DNA from: Uloborus plumipes
Taxonomy: Eukaryota; Arthropoda; Arachnida; Araneae; Uloboridae
DNA: 64,000 nt
Assembly: GCA_038373865.1 (NCBI GenBank)
Contig: JAXGGA010003453.1
Span: forward strand, 1-64,000
Direction: 5' to 3'
Shown here: positions 12,018 to 23,012 of the stretch, piece by piece
Numbering within the stretch: position 1 is the first letter of the stretch
How the letters are laid out: every line of letters begins with the position of its first letter
The notes under the pieces: model-generated
What the model was told of the DNA's origin: nothing
The model's input: the letters and a program-made list of their open reading frames with translations, nothing else
The model's database searches: none
Position numbers and translations under genes: made by a program

Positions 12018-12540
12018 TTACTTCCTAATGTAGTGTATATGTGGTAAAATTTGCAGAATGGGACAGCAATGGGATGTGGATGAAAAATGGAATCGACTTT
12101 TTACCCTCTTACACTTTATTGCAATGCCTATGGCTCCTGAGGATATATAATACAGAAATATTGCAAACTGCGAAATGATATTTACAAGTGACGGTTGGCT
12201 TATTCCACGTCTTGTTTTGAGAGGTAAAATCATTCCTTTTCCGTTTCTACTAGGGTCTACTTTCGAAATAATAGCACTTATGGGCACATTGACAACATTT
12301 TCAAAGTCTGGATAGTAGATAGAATTTGAGGGTCCATGAGGTTGCAACAGCTTGATTTTCTTCATCTGTGTCTAAGACGCACCTTAGCCACCAATATCCA
12401 TTATACCTGCAGATCAAGAATCCAACCATTTCTGGGCAATCAAGATCGCCTTTGACAGTTGTAGTACGTTCGATCCTTATAGTGTTGAAAATGAATATGC
12501 ATTCACTTGCATCTGATTCCTGTTTAATGGCATTACACAA
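12018..12540 (-). pseudogene. Uncharacterised coding relic in palindrome left arm
   Basis: Reading outward from the palindrome centre, the minus strand encodes a segment with VGFLICRYNGYWWLRCVLDT. After a one-base frame change comes IKLLQPHGPSNSIYYPDFEN, then VVNVPISAIISKVDPSRNGK. The pattern YxxxWWhGxVxxxxEE...hKFhxPHGPxxxFxWP...D.xxVPhxxhh occurs in uncharacterised arthropod proteins, often repeat-associated. I cannot name a function. The frame is broken once and has no upstream domain, so it is probably a captured or residual exon rather than a working gene. The mirror copy is in the right arm. Confidence 0.5.
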
Positions 12541-12732
12541 TGAAGACTCTGAGTGCCTGGTGTTGTTCTTGCCATCATTTTTCTGGATTTCAAAGCCTCT
12601 TTTTCCATATCAAATCAATTCATTTTCAATATTGCACAATTGAACATTATAAGCAGGAAGTAGAGGCTTTGAAATCCAGAAAAATGATGGCAAGAACAAC
12701 ACCAGGCACTCAAAGTCTTCATTGTGTAATGC

Positions 12733-13085
12733 CATTAAACAGGAATCAGATGCAAGTGAATGCATATTCATTTTCAACACTATAAGGATCGAACGTGCTA
12801 TAACTGTCAAAGGCGATCTTGATTGCTCAGAAATGGTTGGATTCTTGATCTGCAGGTATAATAGATATTGGTGGCTAAGGTGAGTCTTAGACACAGATGA
12901 ATAAAATCAAGCTGTTGCAGCCTCATGGACCCTCAAATTCTATCTACTATCCAGAATTTGAAAATGTTGTCAATGTGCCCATAAGTGCTATTATTTCGAA
13001 AGTAGACCCTAGTAGAAACGGAAAAGGAATGATTTTTACCTCTCAAAACAAGACGTGGAATAAGCCAACCGTCACTTGTAAATAA
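12733..13085 (+). pseudogene. Mirror copy of the coding relic, palindrome right arm
   Basis: This is the same sequence as in the left arm but on the plus strand. It encodes MVGFLICRYN, then WWLR followed by an in-frame stop, and in another frame IKLLQPHGPSNSIYYPEFEN and VVNVPISAIISKVDPSRNGK, ending at a stop near 13085. Differences from the left arm include a D-to-E change (PDFEN/PEFEN) and a frameshift after GKGMI. No functional product is expected. Outward transcription of both arms, or read-through of either, would give long self-complementary RNA. Confidence 0.5.
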
Positions 13086-13981
13086 CGTTTCGCAGTTTGC
13101 AATATTTCTGTATTATATATCCTCAGGAGCCATAGGCAATAGGCATTGCAATAAAGTGTAAGAGGGTAAAAAGTCGATTCCATTTTTCATCCAGATCCCA
13201 TTGCTGTCCCATTCTGCAAATTTTACCACATATACACTACATTAGGAAGTAACATATATATTTTTTTCAGATTTTTAAAAAATGCACTTTTTGAAATATT
13301 CAAGGTCAAATAATGCTTTTGGTGACCTTGAAATATTAACATCACGAAACTTCTTCAAATTATATATCATTTGAAAGCTTGTTTAAAGAGCTTTACAATG
13401 ACATATAACAAAAGACTCTAGCTGCAATACAAGCTGAGAAAATTGAATCTTTGTATGTTCAAATTTTCACTTTTTTCCATTTTTTAAGCGGTCTCACACA
13501 AAAAACTAACAGCTGAAAAAAATTTTAAAAATCAGTTTTTTGTATCACTTTATAGAGGTAATCAACCCTATAATTTTTTTTGAAATTGGTGATGGTCAAG
13601 TTTTGAGGCTTGTTGATTTCACACGGAATAAATAACCCAATACATAGAGAAAAAGCTATTTTTTGAAGAAAATTATGAATTTTAAGCCTCGTTTGGGGTA
13701 CCTAAATATTTTTAAATTCGGATAAATGATTTTGTGGGACATGTGGGGATGTAGGGGAAGCGTTTTATCAACATGAAATTTTGAATTTCCGAAAAAAAAA
13801 ATTTTCGATTTAACCTAGTGAAAAAGGGCTAGTTCGCACTTTCGGACGCAAGTCTGCACGCTTTACCGTTGTTTAAATTGCATTAAACTTTTTTTACAAT
13901 TGTTTTGATGCAAAAGGAAAAAAATAAGAGGGTATGCGTTACAAAATTCCGACTTTCGGTTTTTTTGGGACACCCTAGTGT

Positions 13982-15182
13982 CAGGGTTGTCATTTCGTCC
14001 ACTTTTTTGAAAAAAGTCCGGGGCGCCGGAAGAAATGGACGAAATGGACAAAATGGAAGAAATGAAAAAAAAAAAGTTTTTTTTTATACGTTTGATGTAT
14101 CAAAATGTTATGATGTACAATTAGTATCTCTCTTGCATTACCTTTTTCCCAAAATAGAAGGATGATCTCATGCAAAAAAAAAAGAATGCCAATTAACCCA
14201 TTGATTTTTAACTAATTTTAGTTGAAAGAAATAAAATTTAACATAGTGAATAAACTATTGAGTGTAATTACATTATTTTAAAGTAGACAAATAGAAAAAA
14301 AAAGTGTTTTTCTTTAATATATATTTTTAAAAAGAAATTAAAGTGTTCTGTCACCTTCTATTTATTTAACACATTAAAATCCCTTAAAAAGTAAACTTTA
14401 TATGAAATTTTCTCATAAATTCTATGGTTAAATTTTGTTTGAATTAAATACACATATAAATGTATATCATTTGTATTTGAAAATACATTAGATGCTACAA
14501 GAAATATTGGTTTAAGTTTGATTCATTTGGTCATTTTAAGATTTTTTTTTTTTTTTAAGGATTTAATGAATGTTGCGCCGTTGTGAAATATTTATGTACA
14601 CAGTATTATTTTATGGATATATTAATGTTATTATAGGAACATATTTCATTTCATGGCAAAATTTTCTTTCTTGTCATCAAATAATATTTATTTCATAGGG
14701 TTTTTAATATTTTGAGACTAAAACCTTTTAATATTTTGCGACTAAAACCTTTTAAAATTTTCATTTCCTCTTTTTATATTTTATATACACTTTATTGTTG
14801 GCAATGAAACGCCTTCACAAAAAATAAACATCTTAAAATTATTTACTGCTGATGTGTGCTCTCGTAAGCATTAAATCTTATCGTTAATATTCATTTATTT
14901 TATACAGATACTATATTTTTATAGCATCTGTTGTTTATTAAATATTTGTTGGTATACATAATTATGTGTGCTAATTTTGATAATAAAACAAGTACCTCAT
15001 TGAAAAAAAATCAATATTTTAAAACATTGCTTTTAAACTTTGGATTTTTTAATCAAGAACTGTCATTTTCTTTAAAGTGGACAAAATGGACGAAATGGAC
15101 AAAATACTATTTTGTCCGGGACGGTTTTTTCCAGGTTTTTTCCGGCGGTTTTTTCCGCCCCGGACAAAATCAAACAACCCTG
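13982..15182. mobile_element. hAT-type MITE, CAGGGTTG termini
   Basis: Left end CAGGGTTGTCATTTCGTCC and right complement CAGGGTTGTTTGATTTTGTC. The flanking 8-bp duplication is CCTAGTGT (13974-13981) and CCTAGGGT (15183-15190), with one mismatch. The ends carry 9-bp subrepeats of the type GGACAAAATGGACGAAATGG and CCGGGGCG/GGCGGAAAAAACCG blocks. It sits exactly across the right border of the foldback element, so it arrived later. Non-coding, 1201 bp. Confidence 0.85.
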
Positions 15183-15196
15183 CCTAGGGTCCATGT

Positions 15197-15382
15197 CAGT
15201 GGCGTACATAGCGCTCCCGCAACCCCCGCGGCGCGGGCGGGGCGCAAGACGATTCAGGGCGCTCGATCCAGAAAAATAGCACTATGAGTTACACGGGGAA
15301 ATTTTTTTTAAATTTTAATAGGGGGCGGGGGCGCACTTATAAATCTTGCGGGGGAGCGCATCTTAGTCTATGTACGCTACTG
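15197..15382. mobile_element. 186-bp hAT-type MITE
   Basis: Termini CAGTGGCGTACATAG and (complement) CAGTAGCGTACATAG are followed by matching GCGCTCCC-rich sequence. The perfect 8-bp duplication GTCCATGT lies at 15189-15196 and 15383-15390. It is too short to encode anything. Confidence 0.9.
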
Positions 15383-15619
15383 GTCCATGTCAACGACGGT
15401 GATAACGGACTGCATGCTGCATGCAGACAAGTTTGATTTGAAGGGAGAAGGGATAAAAAAGCTTTTGATGCAGATTTAGTTATACATAATTTGTCATAAA
15501 AAAACCCGCCGCCACTTGAAAAAAAAAGAATATCAAGTTATTGTTGCAGAATTTGCCGCCCCTAGCAAAGTGACGCCCGGGGCGAGTGCCCCCTTTGCCC
15601 CCCGCACGCTACGCCACTG

Positions 15620-16830
15620 AGCGAATGGCTACCAGTTTTTCCACATTATCTGTAGTCAACCGATTTCGGAGTTTTGTATGAGTGTTTCCGAAAGCAGACC
15701 AGTTTCTTTCACTAGCTGCTGACGTTGGTGGAATTTGCAACAAACGAGAAGCTAGTGGATGTAGTGGTTGTGTAGTACAAAGTCCGGACCACCAGGTAGA
15801 AGGACTTATGTGATTAGCTGATTCCCATATTGATTTTCGGGACCAGAACCCTGAGGAACTTCTATATTCTACGACGTTCGACATCACTTTTCCAGTATCT
15901 AACTCAAGATTCTCAGCTTTTCTAGTGAGATAATCAAAAGCATTACAGATTTCTTCATCAGACAAATACAGACCTTTGTAACGTGGATCCAGTAAGTTAG
16001 CTGCTTCATGGATTTATTTGCAGCAAAATACCTTTCTTTTTTCGAAAATCTCCAGAACAGCTTTTTTTTCTTTGCAATTTAAGGGTGAAATACTTAAATT
16101 TTTACTGACTGCATCCGCCATAGTGGACAAAAGTTGAGGTACATCAGACATCAGAGCATCATTTGCTTCAGACTTTGTTGTTGCTAAAGCTATAGGCCTT
16201 AAGATTTGCAGAGATTTCTGTATTCGTAGCCAGAACACATCATTATCTAATATAACTCGTCTAATTTCTTTCCATACTCACGTCTTTCATTATAGCTATT
16301 TCTTGGAGGGATTTCTTACGGTTTTCTAAGCTCTCAAACATGATGACAACGGCGTTCCATCCAGTTTTATTTGGAAGCTTAAGAGTTGTTCCTTTGTTTT
16401 TGCCTAATTTTTCATTTTGTTTCATTTTAACAGAAGACAAAATATGCGCTCCTTTAACGTGTTTTACTACTTTTTTTTTTGCTTTTCTAAATATAGTCTG
16501 CATCGTTTGGAGTTTCATTATATCCTTCATTACCAAATTAAAGCCATGTGCAATACAATCTACTGCTGTTACATTCAGATATTTATCCGTTACAATTTCG
16601 CATGCGGCTTGCATGTTATGCGCATTATCAGTGACTATAGGGCAAAAAACTTTTACTGCCAACCTTCTCTATAACTTCAATAATTTCATTGCTAATATAC
16701 TCTGCAGTATGCGTTTTATCTGACGCATCAATACTCTTGTAAAAAACAGGCTTAGGCGTACATATAATAAAGTTGATTATACTATCCCCTGTTATGTTAG
16801 TCCAACCATCGGTTATTAATGTAATGTGTT
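15620..16830 (-). pseudogene. hAT superfamily transposase (DUF659/hATC type), broken
   Basis: The minus strand encodes, in order: ITLITDGWTNITGDSI and EYISNEIIEVIEKVG (DUF659-like region, 16830-16665); a frame change; VFCPIVTDNAHNMQAACEIV and VDCIAHGFNLVMKDIMKL; a frame change near 16262; VILDNDVFWLRIQKSLQIL; an in-frame TAA at 16014-16016; then IHEAANLLDPRYKGLYLSDE. It ends with the hATC dimerisation domain, including WWSGL, LASRLLQIPPTSAASERNWS and NRLTTDNVEKLVAIR. Transposases of this type cut and paste hAT elements with 8-bp duplications. At least two frameshifts, one stop and a 5.3-kb insertion at the C-terminus make it dead. The N-terminal BED finger was not found. A terminal-repeat element lies just upstream. 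Confidence 0.88.
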
Positions 16831-16890
16831 AGCACATAGTAGAATATGCAATTGAGCTCAAACTGAGATATTGCATTTTAAAGTGCTGCG

Positions 16891-19418
16891 TAGGGTGGTT
16901 CAAAAAAATTTTTTTTTTGCTACGGACCAAGGCGCACCCTACTTTTTTTACATTTATGTATGAGATCACTCCCCTAAAATTTCAGCTCCCTACTCTTAAT
17001 GGAAGATGGTGCTCAAACACCCTTCATTTTTACGCTTTTTCGTAATTTTCACAATTTTTGAGTTTTTCTAACTAAAGAGACCATTTTCTTGGAAGAGATT
17101 TTTTTTCAATTATTCTCGTTTTCCAACTCATAAATATTAGTTCAAACAATTGGAAAGTTTCTTAATCGTTTGAATACATATAGCAATATCTTTAATACAA
17201 TCGATTATTTAGTAGATCGCAGCATACAATGTAGATTGTAGTACTACTCGTCTCATCTTGTGCTATGATTTTCAAAACTTACGCTTTCCAAAATAGAGTT
17301 GTGGAAGAGCTGTGCAAAATGTTTATTATGTTTTTAAAGTAGTGGGATGCAGAGAAAAAAATTGCAAGAATTAAAGTTTTAAACTAATAGTGCTAACAGT
17401 ATCACAAGAAGAATGAATTAAATTATAAAAACTAATTGCACAAAATAAACTATTGTAGCTAGTCTGGCATGGAACTAATCTGAAATTTAATATAAAGATA
17501 TTTACTTCATGCTTACTTTTGCCATCATATTCCTCACAAGTTCTATTCTTTTTTATAACTTTAAAGCGAAAAAATGTTTGACAAAGAATTAAACAAACAA
17601 ACAAAAAAAATAATGTTGCACGTAGAACTTAAAAAATACTTTAACAAGCTTGAAACTTCAACTGTAAGCTTTTTATAACTTTATAGATAAACCTATTATC
17701 ACTCTGGCTGATTATAAAGAGATAATTGAGTTGTTATTAGTCAATTAGGGAGCCTATATAAGAAAATCCAGTCTTTTATAGGCCTCAAAATATGTATGTT
17801 CCTATATAAGAAAGAGATTTTTCATATAATCTAATCATGAGAGAAAAACCTGTACAACACTTCCTACAGTTTAATCACCTTTTTGTACAGTAAAACAAAT
17901 AGATTGAACTTTAATAGATGCTCCATTCGCTATTAAAACTTGTGGGAATATCTAAACTTGGAAAAAACCTTACAAGATATGAACGACCTGGAAATTGAAA
18001 TAACAACTAGGACAGTTTTATTAAAGTACTTATGACACCTTTCTGGTGAATTAATTAGTTTGACGTAGTTTTTTGTATAAAATTCTAGTTGAATGAAAAG
18101 CAAGTTATTATAAAAATAAAGATGTGAAATATAGCAAGGGTGATGTAGTACAGAACAATTGGATTTTTTTCAAACATGAATATTAGGGATTATTTTCTAA
18201 CATTCTTCGTCCTACGCCCCGACGAATGCAAATATAATATCAATCACAGAATTAAAAGAAAAAATTAAAATAAATAAATAATGGTGAATAACGTTGCTGA
18301 GGAAAATGTTCAAATAATTCAGGAATTTAACAGATTTTTTTTCAATAACGAGGACAATAAGCAGTTTTTTTTTACCAGCTGTTGAAGAAAATTGAGTACT
18401 TATCCTTGCTGAGACAATAAAATACTCAATACTAAAAGTCTCTTTCTCTCAAAAAAAAAATCTATATATAAATATATATAGAAAGTTGAATTGCATAGCA
18501 AGAAGTTTAAATATTTTGGCTTTAATTAAAAACTTCTAGCAAATTTCAGTATAACAACACTGCTCGACACAAAATGAACAAATGTATCTGACACTTTTCT
18601 TTCTGTTTCTTATGTAAAATGCTCCACTGAATTCAAATATGATCTCCATTTCCCCCTTCACGGTAATCGCTCGAACACAACTGGAATGAATATAAATAAT
18701 ACTGAAAGGTTCTTTATGGAAGGAAATCTGCGGTGCAACTCATATGTAACATGCGATTTTTCCAATGTTTTGAAAAAAAAATTACAGCTTGAAAAATTTT
18801 TTGGATATGGGAGTCATAGAAATCAGTCCGATATTATTGTGTTGCACAAAAAAAAGTGTAAAATTTTGAAGCTGGAAAAAAATGAGTCGTTGATGATATG
18901 TTAAAGATTCTACGGAGGGAAGGGGAAAATACCCCCATGAATCTCCCTACTTGCAAAAAGTGTTTATGATTTTGAACTTTTCACCTCTCTAGCCCTATAG
19001 AAGAATGTTAATGGTAAATATAATGCTTTCTTCCCCTCCAAATAATATCTATGAAATTGTCGAAATCTAATGAAAATGGGAGGGAAGGGGGGCGCTATTT
19101 TCGAAAAGTGGGAGGCAATGGGGGAAAAGGGTGGCCATATCAGGATTCAGGGGATCATTGAACATAAGAATCAGCAAGAATGATAGGAAAACACCCGGAA
19201 TTTTTTTTTTTTTTTTTTTTTTTTTGTAGCTCAACCGAAAAACGCTTGAAATTGACAAAAACTGGAAAACTATATGAGCTTTGAGCACCGTCTTTTTATT
19301 TAAGTAGGAGGTTGAAATTTTGGCAGTATAATAGGGTGGATAAAGGTAAAAAAATGAGCCACCGCCGTGACCTCTAGGACAAAACTTTTTTTTTACCATA
19401 GGCTTGTGAACCACCCTA
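16891..19418. mobile_element. 2.5-kb element with TAGGGTGGTTCA terminal repeats
   Basis: Left end TAGGGTGGTTCA at 16891 and its complement ending at 19418 are both preceded/followed by TGCTGCG (16884-16890, 19419-19425). Related sequence continues about 180 bp inward on both sides, including GACGGTGCTCAAA/GATGGTGCTCAAA and TTTTTCG blocks. The 7-bp shared flank is close to the 8 bp expected of hAT. No transposase was recognised inside. It interrupts the upstream part of the hAT transposase relic. Confidence 0.75.
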
Positions 19419-19425
19419 TGCTGCG

Positions 19426-20211
19426 CCTCCATATATTTTGTTGTGATGACTTTTTATTCAGCAGATTAAAAAAAAAGTTTCCAATCACAAATGACTACAA
19501 AACATTTTATTAATAACACATACGAAACAGAGAGCAACCTCTGGTTAATTACTCTGGTTTGTTGAAAAGTAGGGGTACGACTAATGCGCTTAGCAAGGCA
19601 GTGCAGTAAGTTGAAACTCCAGTTTAAATTTTGTTCAGGTCAGGTTCTATTAGAAAGGTTAAAAAAAAAGTCATTTAATTTTTATTTGGATTTAGATTGG
19701 GTGGGGAAAAACCAGATAATAATAGTTTTCATTTTTAGATAGTGCGAGGTTATATTGCAAGGGAGAAAAATCATTCTGACTTTTCTTTCAAACACTATTA
19801 TTGATGTTTGAAAGTATCTACTTATCATTTTAAGTTTTAAAGGACAATCTAAAATATAAAATTTAATTGTAAGGGTTAGACACACTTTATCCAATATTAA
19901 CAGGGAAATGACGATATGATTCATTTGTAGGGTTTGACCAAGAAAACTTTGAGTCATAAAACAGAAAGGCTATTTTTTCCTATTAAAACCTACCTAATTA
20001 TGCGTATTTCTGTCATCAGGAAAAATTATATGTGTTGGTTGCATATAATTTTAATGATTAACCTTTTAAATGGTCCAAGAAAAACAAAACTATTAAAAAA
20101 CGCTTTTTTTAATTGTAAAAAAGTCAATTTTTCATTTTTTTCCAATTTTTCCGAAAAAAAAAACCGGTTTTTTTCCATCGCTTCAAAATTTCCGGAAATT
20201 TTACATCTCTA
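19426..20211 (-). mobile_element. Right terminal part of the host hAT element
   Basis: On the minus strand from 20211 the sequence reads TAGAGATGTAAAATTTCCGG, a classic hAT terminus, followed by the AT-rich CCGGTTTTTTTTCGGAAAAA subterminal region. It faces the transposase relic to its left in the expected 5'-end position. I could not find the opposite terminus near 8-10 kb, where the Helitron and TTAA element lie. Confidence 0.55.
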
Positions 20212-20645
20212 GGCAAGACACACTTTGCCATTCTTTGCACACAAGCTCAATAGAAAAAAAAAGTCATTGCCAGACAGTTTTTATTGACATTTCAGGAATG
20301 AGAATTCTGAAGAATGGAAATTCCTCTGGAAATATTTCGCAATCCTAAAAACGAAATTTTCATGCAATACCCCCCTATGTTATTAGGAGGAGGTGCTCAG
20401 AGGACATCTTTAATGGTTTCAAAATAGTAGTTTTGAAAAACAAAAAAGCTAACGATCTTTGATGATATTAGGAACATTAAGAAGAGAGGGGGTCAGGGGC
20501 ACTTTCCCGAGTATTTTTCGAAATTAAACGTGCTAAACATGTGAGTGTAAGACCATATCTGGTAACGGCAAGGGCACAGCAGTTTTTTAAAACTGAAGCT
20601 ACAATAACGCGATTTTTAGCGATTTTCGATGTTTTTAGTTGTTTG
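20212..20645. other. Gene-free stretch
   Basis: Nothing is recognised. Composition is ordinary for the window. Confidence 0.5.
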
Positions 20646-20760
20646 CAGTGGCGGATCATGGGATTTTGAGGCCCCAGGCGCAACCGGATCCGGAGGCCCC
20701 TCTACTGACCCCACTACAAATGGGATAGCTCACTTATATGAACGCTGCAGAAAATCATAG
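20646..20760 (+). mobile_element. Lone hAT-type terminus
   Basis: CAGTGGCGGATCATGGGATT followed by GGCCCC/GGATCCGGAGGCCCC is a typical hAT-type left end. No matching right end was found downstream. Confidence 0.35.
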
Positions 20761-21278
20761 CTTTTTGATGTTGGGAATTTAAAAACTGGGGGGGGGGGGA
20801 TATAATTGCATTATTTAAAAGAAAAAATGACATCTCTGACAATCACAGCAAAAATTTTCGTCTTTTTATTTCTAGTAATTTAGTGGGTAGAGGGGGTGAG
20901 ATTCGAGTCCAGCTATCAGGCATCTCGTAAAATCCCAGCAATTGTAGTTGCGTGTAAATATCTAAAATTAGTGTTTAAAAAATAGTATGATAGATAATGA
21001 AACGAATTACTTTTTATTTGTCTAATACATCTCTAACATAAGTGTAAATAAAAATTAAATTATTATTAAAGTTTTGTTCTAAAATAATGAATTAAGTACG
21101 GTATGCATAAATGCATTGAGAAGCACCGACCAAGTCCGATTTCCACAGTGCACACATGTCATAGGACCCGTAAATAGGGTAGGCACTACAGATGAGTTCG
21201 GGCTCATTTTTGCAGGCCCGAGCCGGAAAATTACAATCCGAACGCGCCCGATCGAGCCCGAGTCATATGGGCAATTCC
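20761..21278. other. Gene-free stretch
   Basis: No gene. It contains a G run (20789-20799) and a GC-rich block around 21200-21260 with opposed TTCGGGCTC and GGCCCGAGCC, possibly a decayed hairpin end. Confidence 0.4.
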
Positions 21279-21279
21279 A

Positions 21280-21686
21280 CGTGACTCACGTTACCATTTG
21301 ACGTGATTTTACAAAAGTAAATGTTATATATATTAAAGAAATACCGTGTTTGATTTAAATAAAGCTCTTGACAGTCATCTGGGATGCAGTGAGAACCTAT
21401 GGATGTCAGCATTTTAAATTTTAACAGAAATAGATGGTGTTTCAACCTTAACTTAACATCGTGACTCACGTTACAAAAAAAAAAGGAACTCAAGTTTTTT
21501 GGATAACTAAAAACCTAAGATTTCTGCTCTTTTAGAATAATAGAATTGAAAAACTGCTTTTCATGGAACAAAATGTGTTTATGGGTTATGATATATACGA
21601 AAAGAAAGTTCATCTTGCTATCACTAATTAAGTTAATCAATATTTTGAGCGTGACTCACGTTACATAGTTTCGCGACTCACGTTAC
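21280..21686 (+). repeat. Four copies of CGTGACTCACGTTAC
   Basis: The motif occurs at 21280, 21460 and 21650, with a GCGACTCACGTTAC variant at about 21673. The surrounding sequence is not otherwise repeated. The core CGTGACTCACG is almost palindromic and contains TGACTCA, the AP-1-type consensus. The first copy follows GGGCAATTCCA, a terminus-like motif seen elsewhere in the window, so these may be subterminal repeats of a transposon. Confidence 0.75.
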
Positions 21687-21773
21687 ATCTCCGTTTTAGT
21701 CTTTTACTTTACACCTTTTTTTGAAAATTTTGTTGAGAGACTTCACTTAAATTCAATTGAAATTAATGCTTAG

Positions 21774-22472
21774 GGGGTTACAGTACCTCAAAAATGACCA
21801 AAAGACCAAAAAAATTTTTATTAGGGTTTTCAAATGTAAAAGTTATTTAAAACACTCAGAAAAAATAGCATTGCTCTAGCTAAATTATTTAAAAAGTTAT
21901 AAGTGACTTTAGGGCATGCATGCTATGTGTTCTAATAGAAAAGCAAAACTTTAAAGTGCTCTTTCTCGATGATCAGTTTTCAGCGTTTCTACGTTACTGG
22001 AAATGCTAAGGAATTTTTTTCATTGAAGATACAATTTCAAAGCAATATTTTTTGCACCCAGGATAATATATTTAACAAAACTGTGCATTGAATAAGCGTT
22101 TCAAAAATTACTAAAATTTTTAGAGCTTGTTAAACCTCGAAAAAAAAAATTTTCTTAGAATTTTTTGCATAAAAGGTCACAAAATATTTTCAAATCAATA
22201 TATAAAAAAATGAATGCACAGATTTTTAGAGGTAATTCTTGTGATCATTTAGCAAAAAGAAATTTTAAAATTAGTGCAAAAACAAAAAAGCCTTAGGATT
22301 TTTAAAAAATTGAAATTTTCTTAAATTTTTCAAATTTTCAAAAAAAGTGGGCAACATTTTTAATGTTTGAAAATAAATTATTGATTGTTAAATAAGTGCG
22401 GAAACAAAGATTTCAAAGAATTACTTTTTTCACGTAAATTTAAGAAAATTGTTAGAAAGGTACTGTAACCCC
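21774..22472. mobile_element. MITE with 15-bp perfect terminal repeats
   Basis: GGGGTTACAGTACCT at 21774-21788 has its exact complement at 22458-22472. The 699-bp interior is AT-rich and non-coding. No clear target duplication is visible, so the superfamily is not assigned. Confidence 0.6.
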
Positions 22473-22509
22473 TCAATGACTTTTTTCTTTAGTAGATCAG
22501 TTTTAAATA

Positions 22510-22690
22510 CAGTAAAACTTCCCCGAGCGGTCACTTCTACATAGCGGCCACACCTCTTAACGGCCAATTTTTTGCAGCACGAATTTTTTGTCCCATAGAC
22601 CTAGTGTTAAAATTCTCCTTAGTAGCTGCCATCTAACCCCTCTGAACGGTCGCCGAGTGGATTCATCAATGCAATTTTTCAGAAAAATAT
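22510..22690 (+). mobile_element. Tigger/pogo-like terminus, one end only
   Basis: TA then CAGTAAAACTTCCCCGAGCG, followed by repeated AGCGGYCAC-type blocks (AGCGGTCAC, AGCGGCCAC, AACGGCCAA). This is the subterminal style of Tigger elements. No right end was found. Confidence 0.5.
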
Positions 22691-23012
22691 GTTTGTCTTT
22701 TTTTTATACTACTTCCCGTATTTTCTCTGTGGACGTATCGTACTGATTTCAAATTCTCAATTGATACATCTGAAAACTTTTACTGGATACTGCACACCAT
22801 TACATTTCATCTGATACCAATCATAACATTTATGTTGCATAATGGCTGTAAAATTAGTTGACGGCTGTCAGAAGTAGGTTCTTCAAAGTACTTACTTTTC
22901 TCCTGAAATACTGATGAATAATTAAATTTTAAACATCTCAAATAAGAGCAAGTGAGATGTTGACCGTGCTTTTTAAAATTTCTCTTATGTTCCAATTTTA
23001 TATGTACATATA

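Larger units (their letters stand above)
11626..13637. repeat. 2-kb near-perfect palindrome, arms ~970 bp, ~50-bp spacer
   Basis: Left arm 11626-12604 and right arm 12657-13637 are near-identical inverted copies. Paired blocks include GACCATCACCAATTTC, CTGTTAGTTTTTTGTGTGAG, ACCACATATACACTACATTA and GGATTTCAAAGCCTCT. The spacer is 12605-12656. The outer ends read GGTCATTCCATATGAAATCA and (complement) TTATTCCGTGTGAAATCAAC. It may be an element in its own right, inserted into the foldback element around it. Each arm carries the same coding relic, read outward from the centre. Confidence 0.9.
10609..13977. mobile_element. Foldback element, TAGGGTGTCCC termini, ~340-bp arms
   Basis: Left arm 10609-10952 begins TAGGGTGTCCCATAAAAACC. 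The right arm 13645-13977 is its near complement over the whole length (CCGAAAGTCGGAATTTTGTA, GATAAAACGCTTCC, AAATATTTAGGTACC). The 8-bp duplication GTGTCCAT lies at 10601-10608. On the right it is recovered by joining 13978-13981 to 15191-15194 across a later insertion. An 8-bp duplication with TAGGG ends points to the hAT superfamily. The interior holds a TA-flanked MITE and a 2-kb palindrome. Confidence 0.85.
10278..15619. mobile_element. hAT-type non-autonomous element with nested insertions
   Basis: Termini CAGCGGCGTAGCG (left) and CAGTGGCGTAGCGTGCGGG (right, complement) are flanked by a perfect 8-bp duplication AGCGAATG (10270-10277, 15620-15627). Both are hAT hallmarks. Next to each end lie GC-rich GCCGCCCGGGGC-like blocks. 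Its own sequence is only 10278-10608 plus about 15391-15619, near 560 bp and without a gene. Everything between is later insertions. It landed in the C-terminal coding region of another hAT transposase. Confidence 0.9.

Noticed and set aside
13863..14175. Frames on both strands with NGRNGQNGRNEKKK-like repeats
   Set aside because: Translations of the 9-bp GGACGAAAT subrepeats in a hAT MITE end.
19067..19432. 121-residue minus-strand frame
   Set aside because: It spans a poly-T run and the terminal repeat of the 16891-19418 element; composition is not protein-like.
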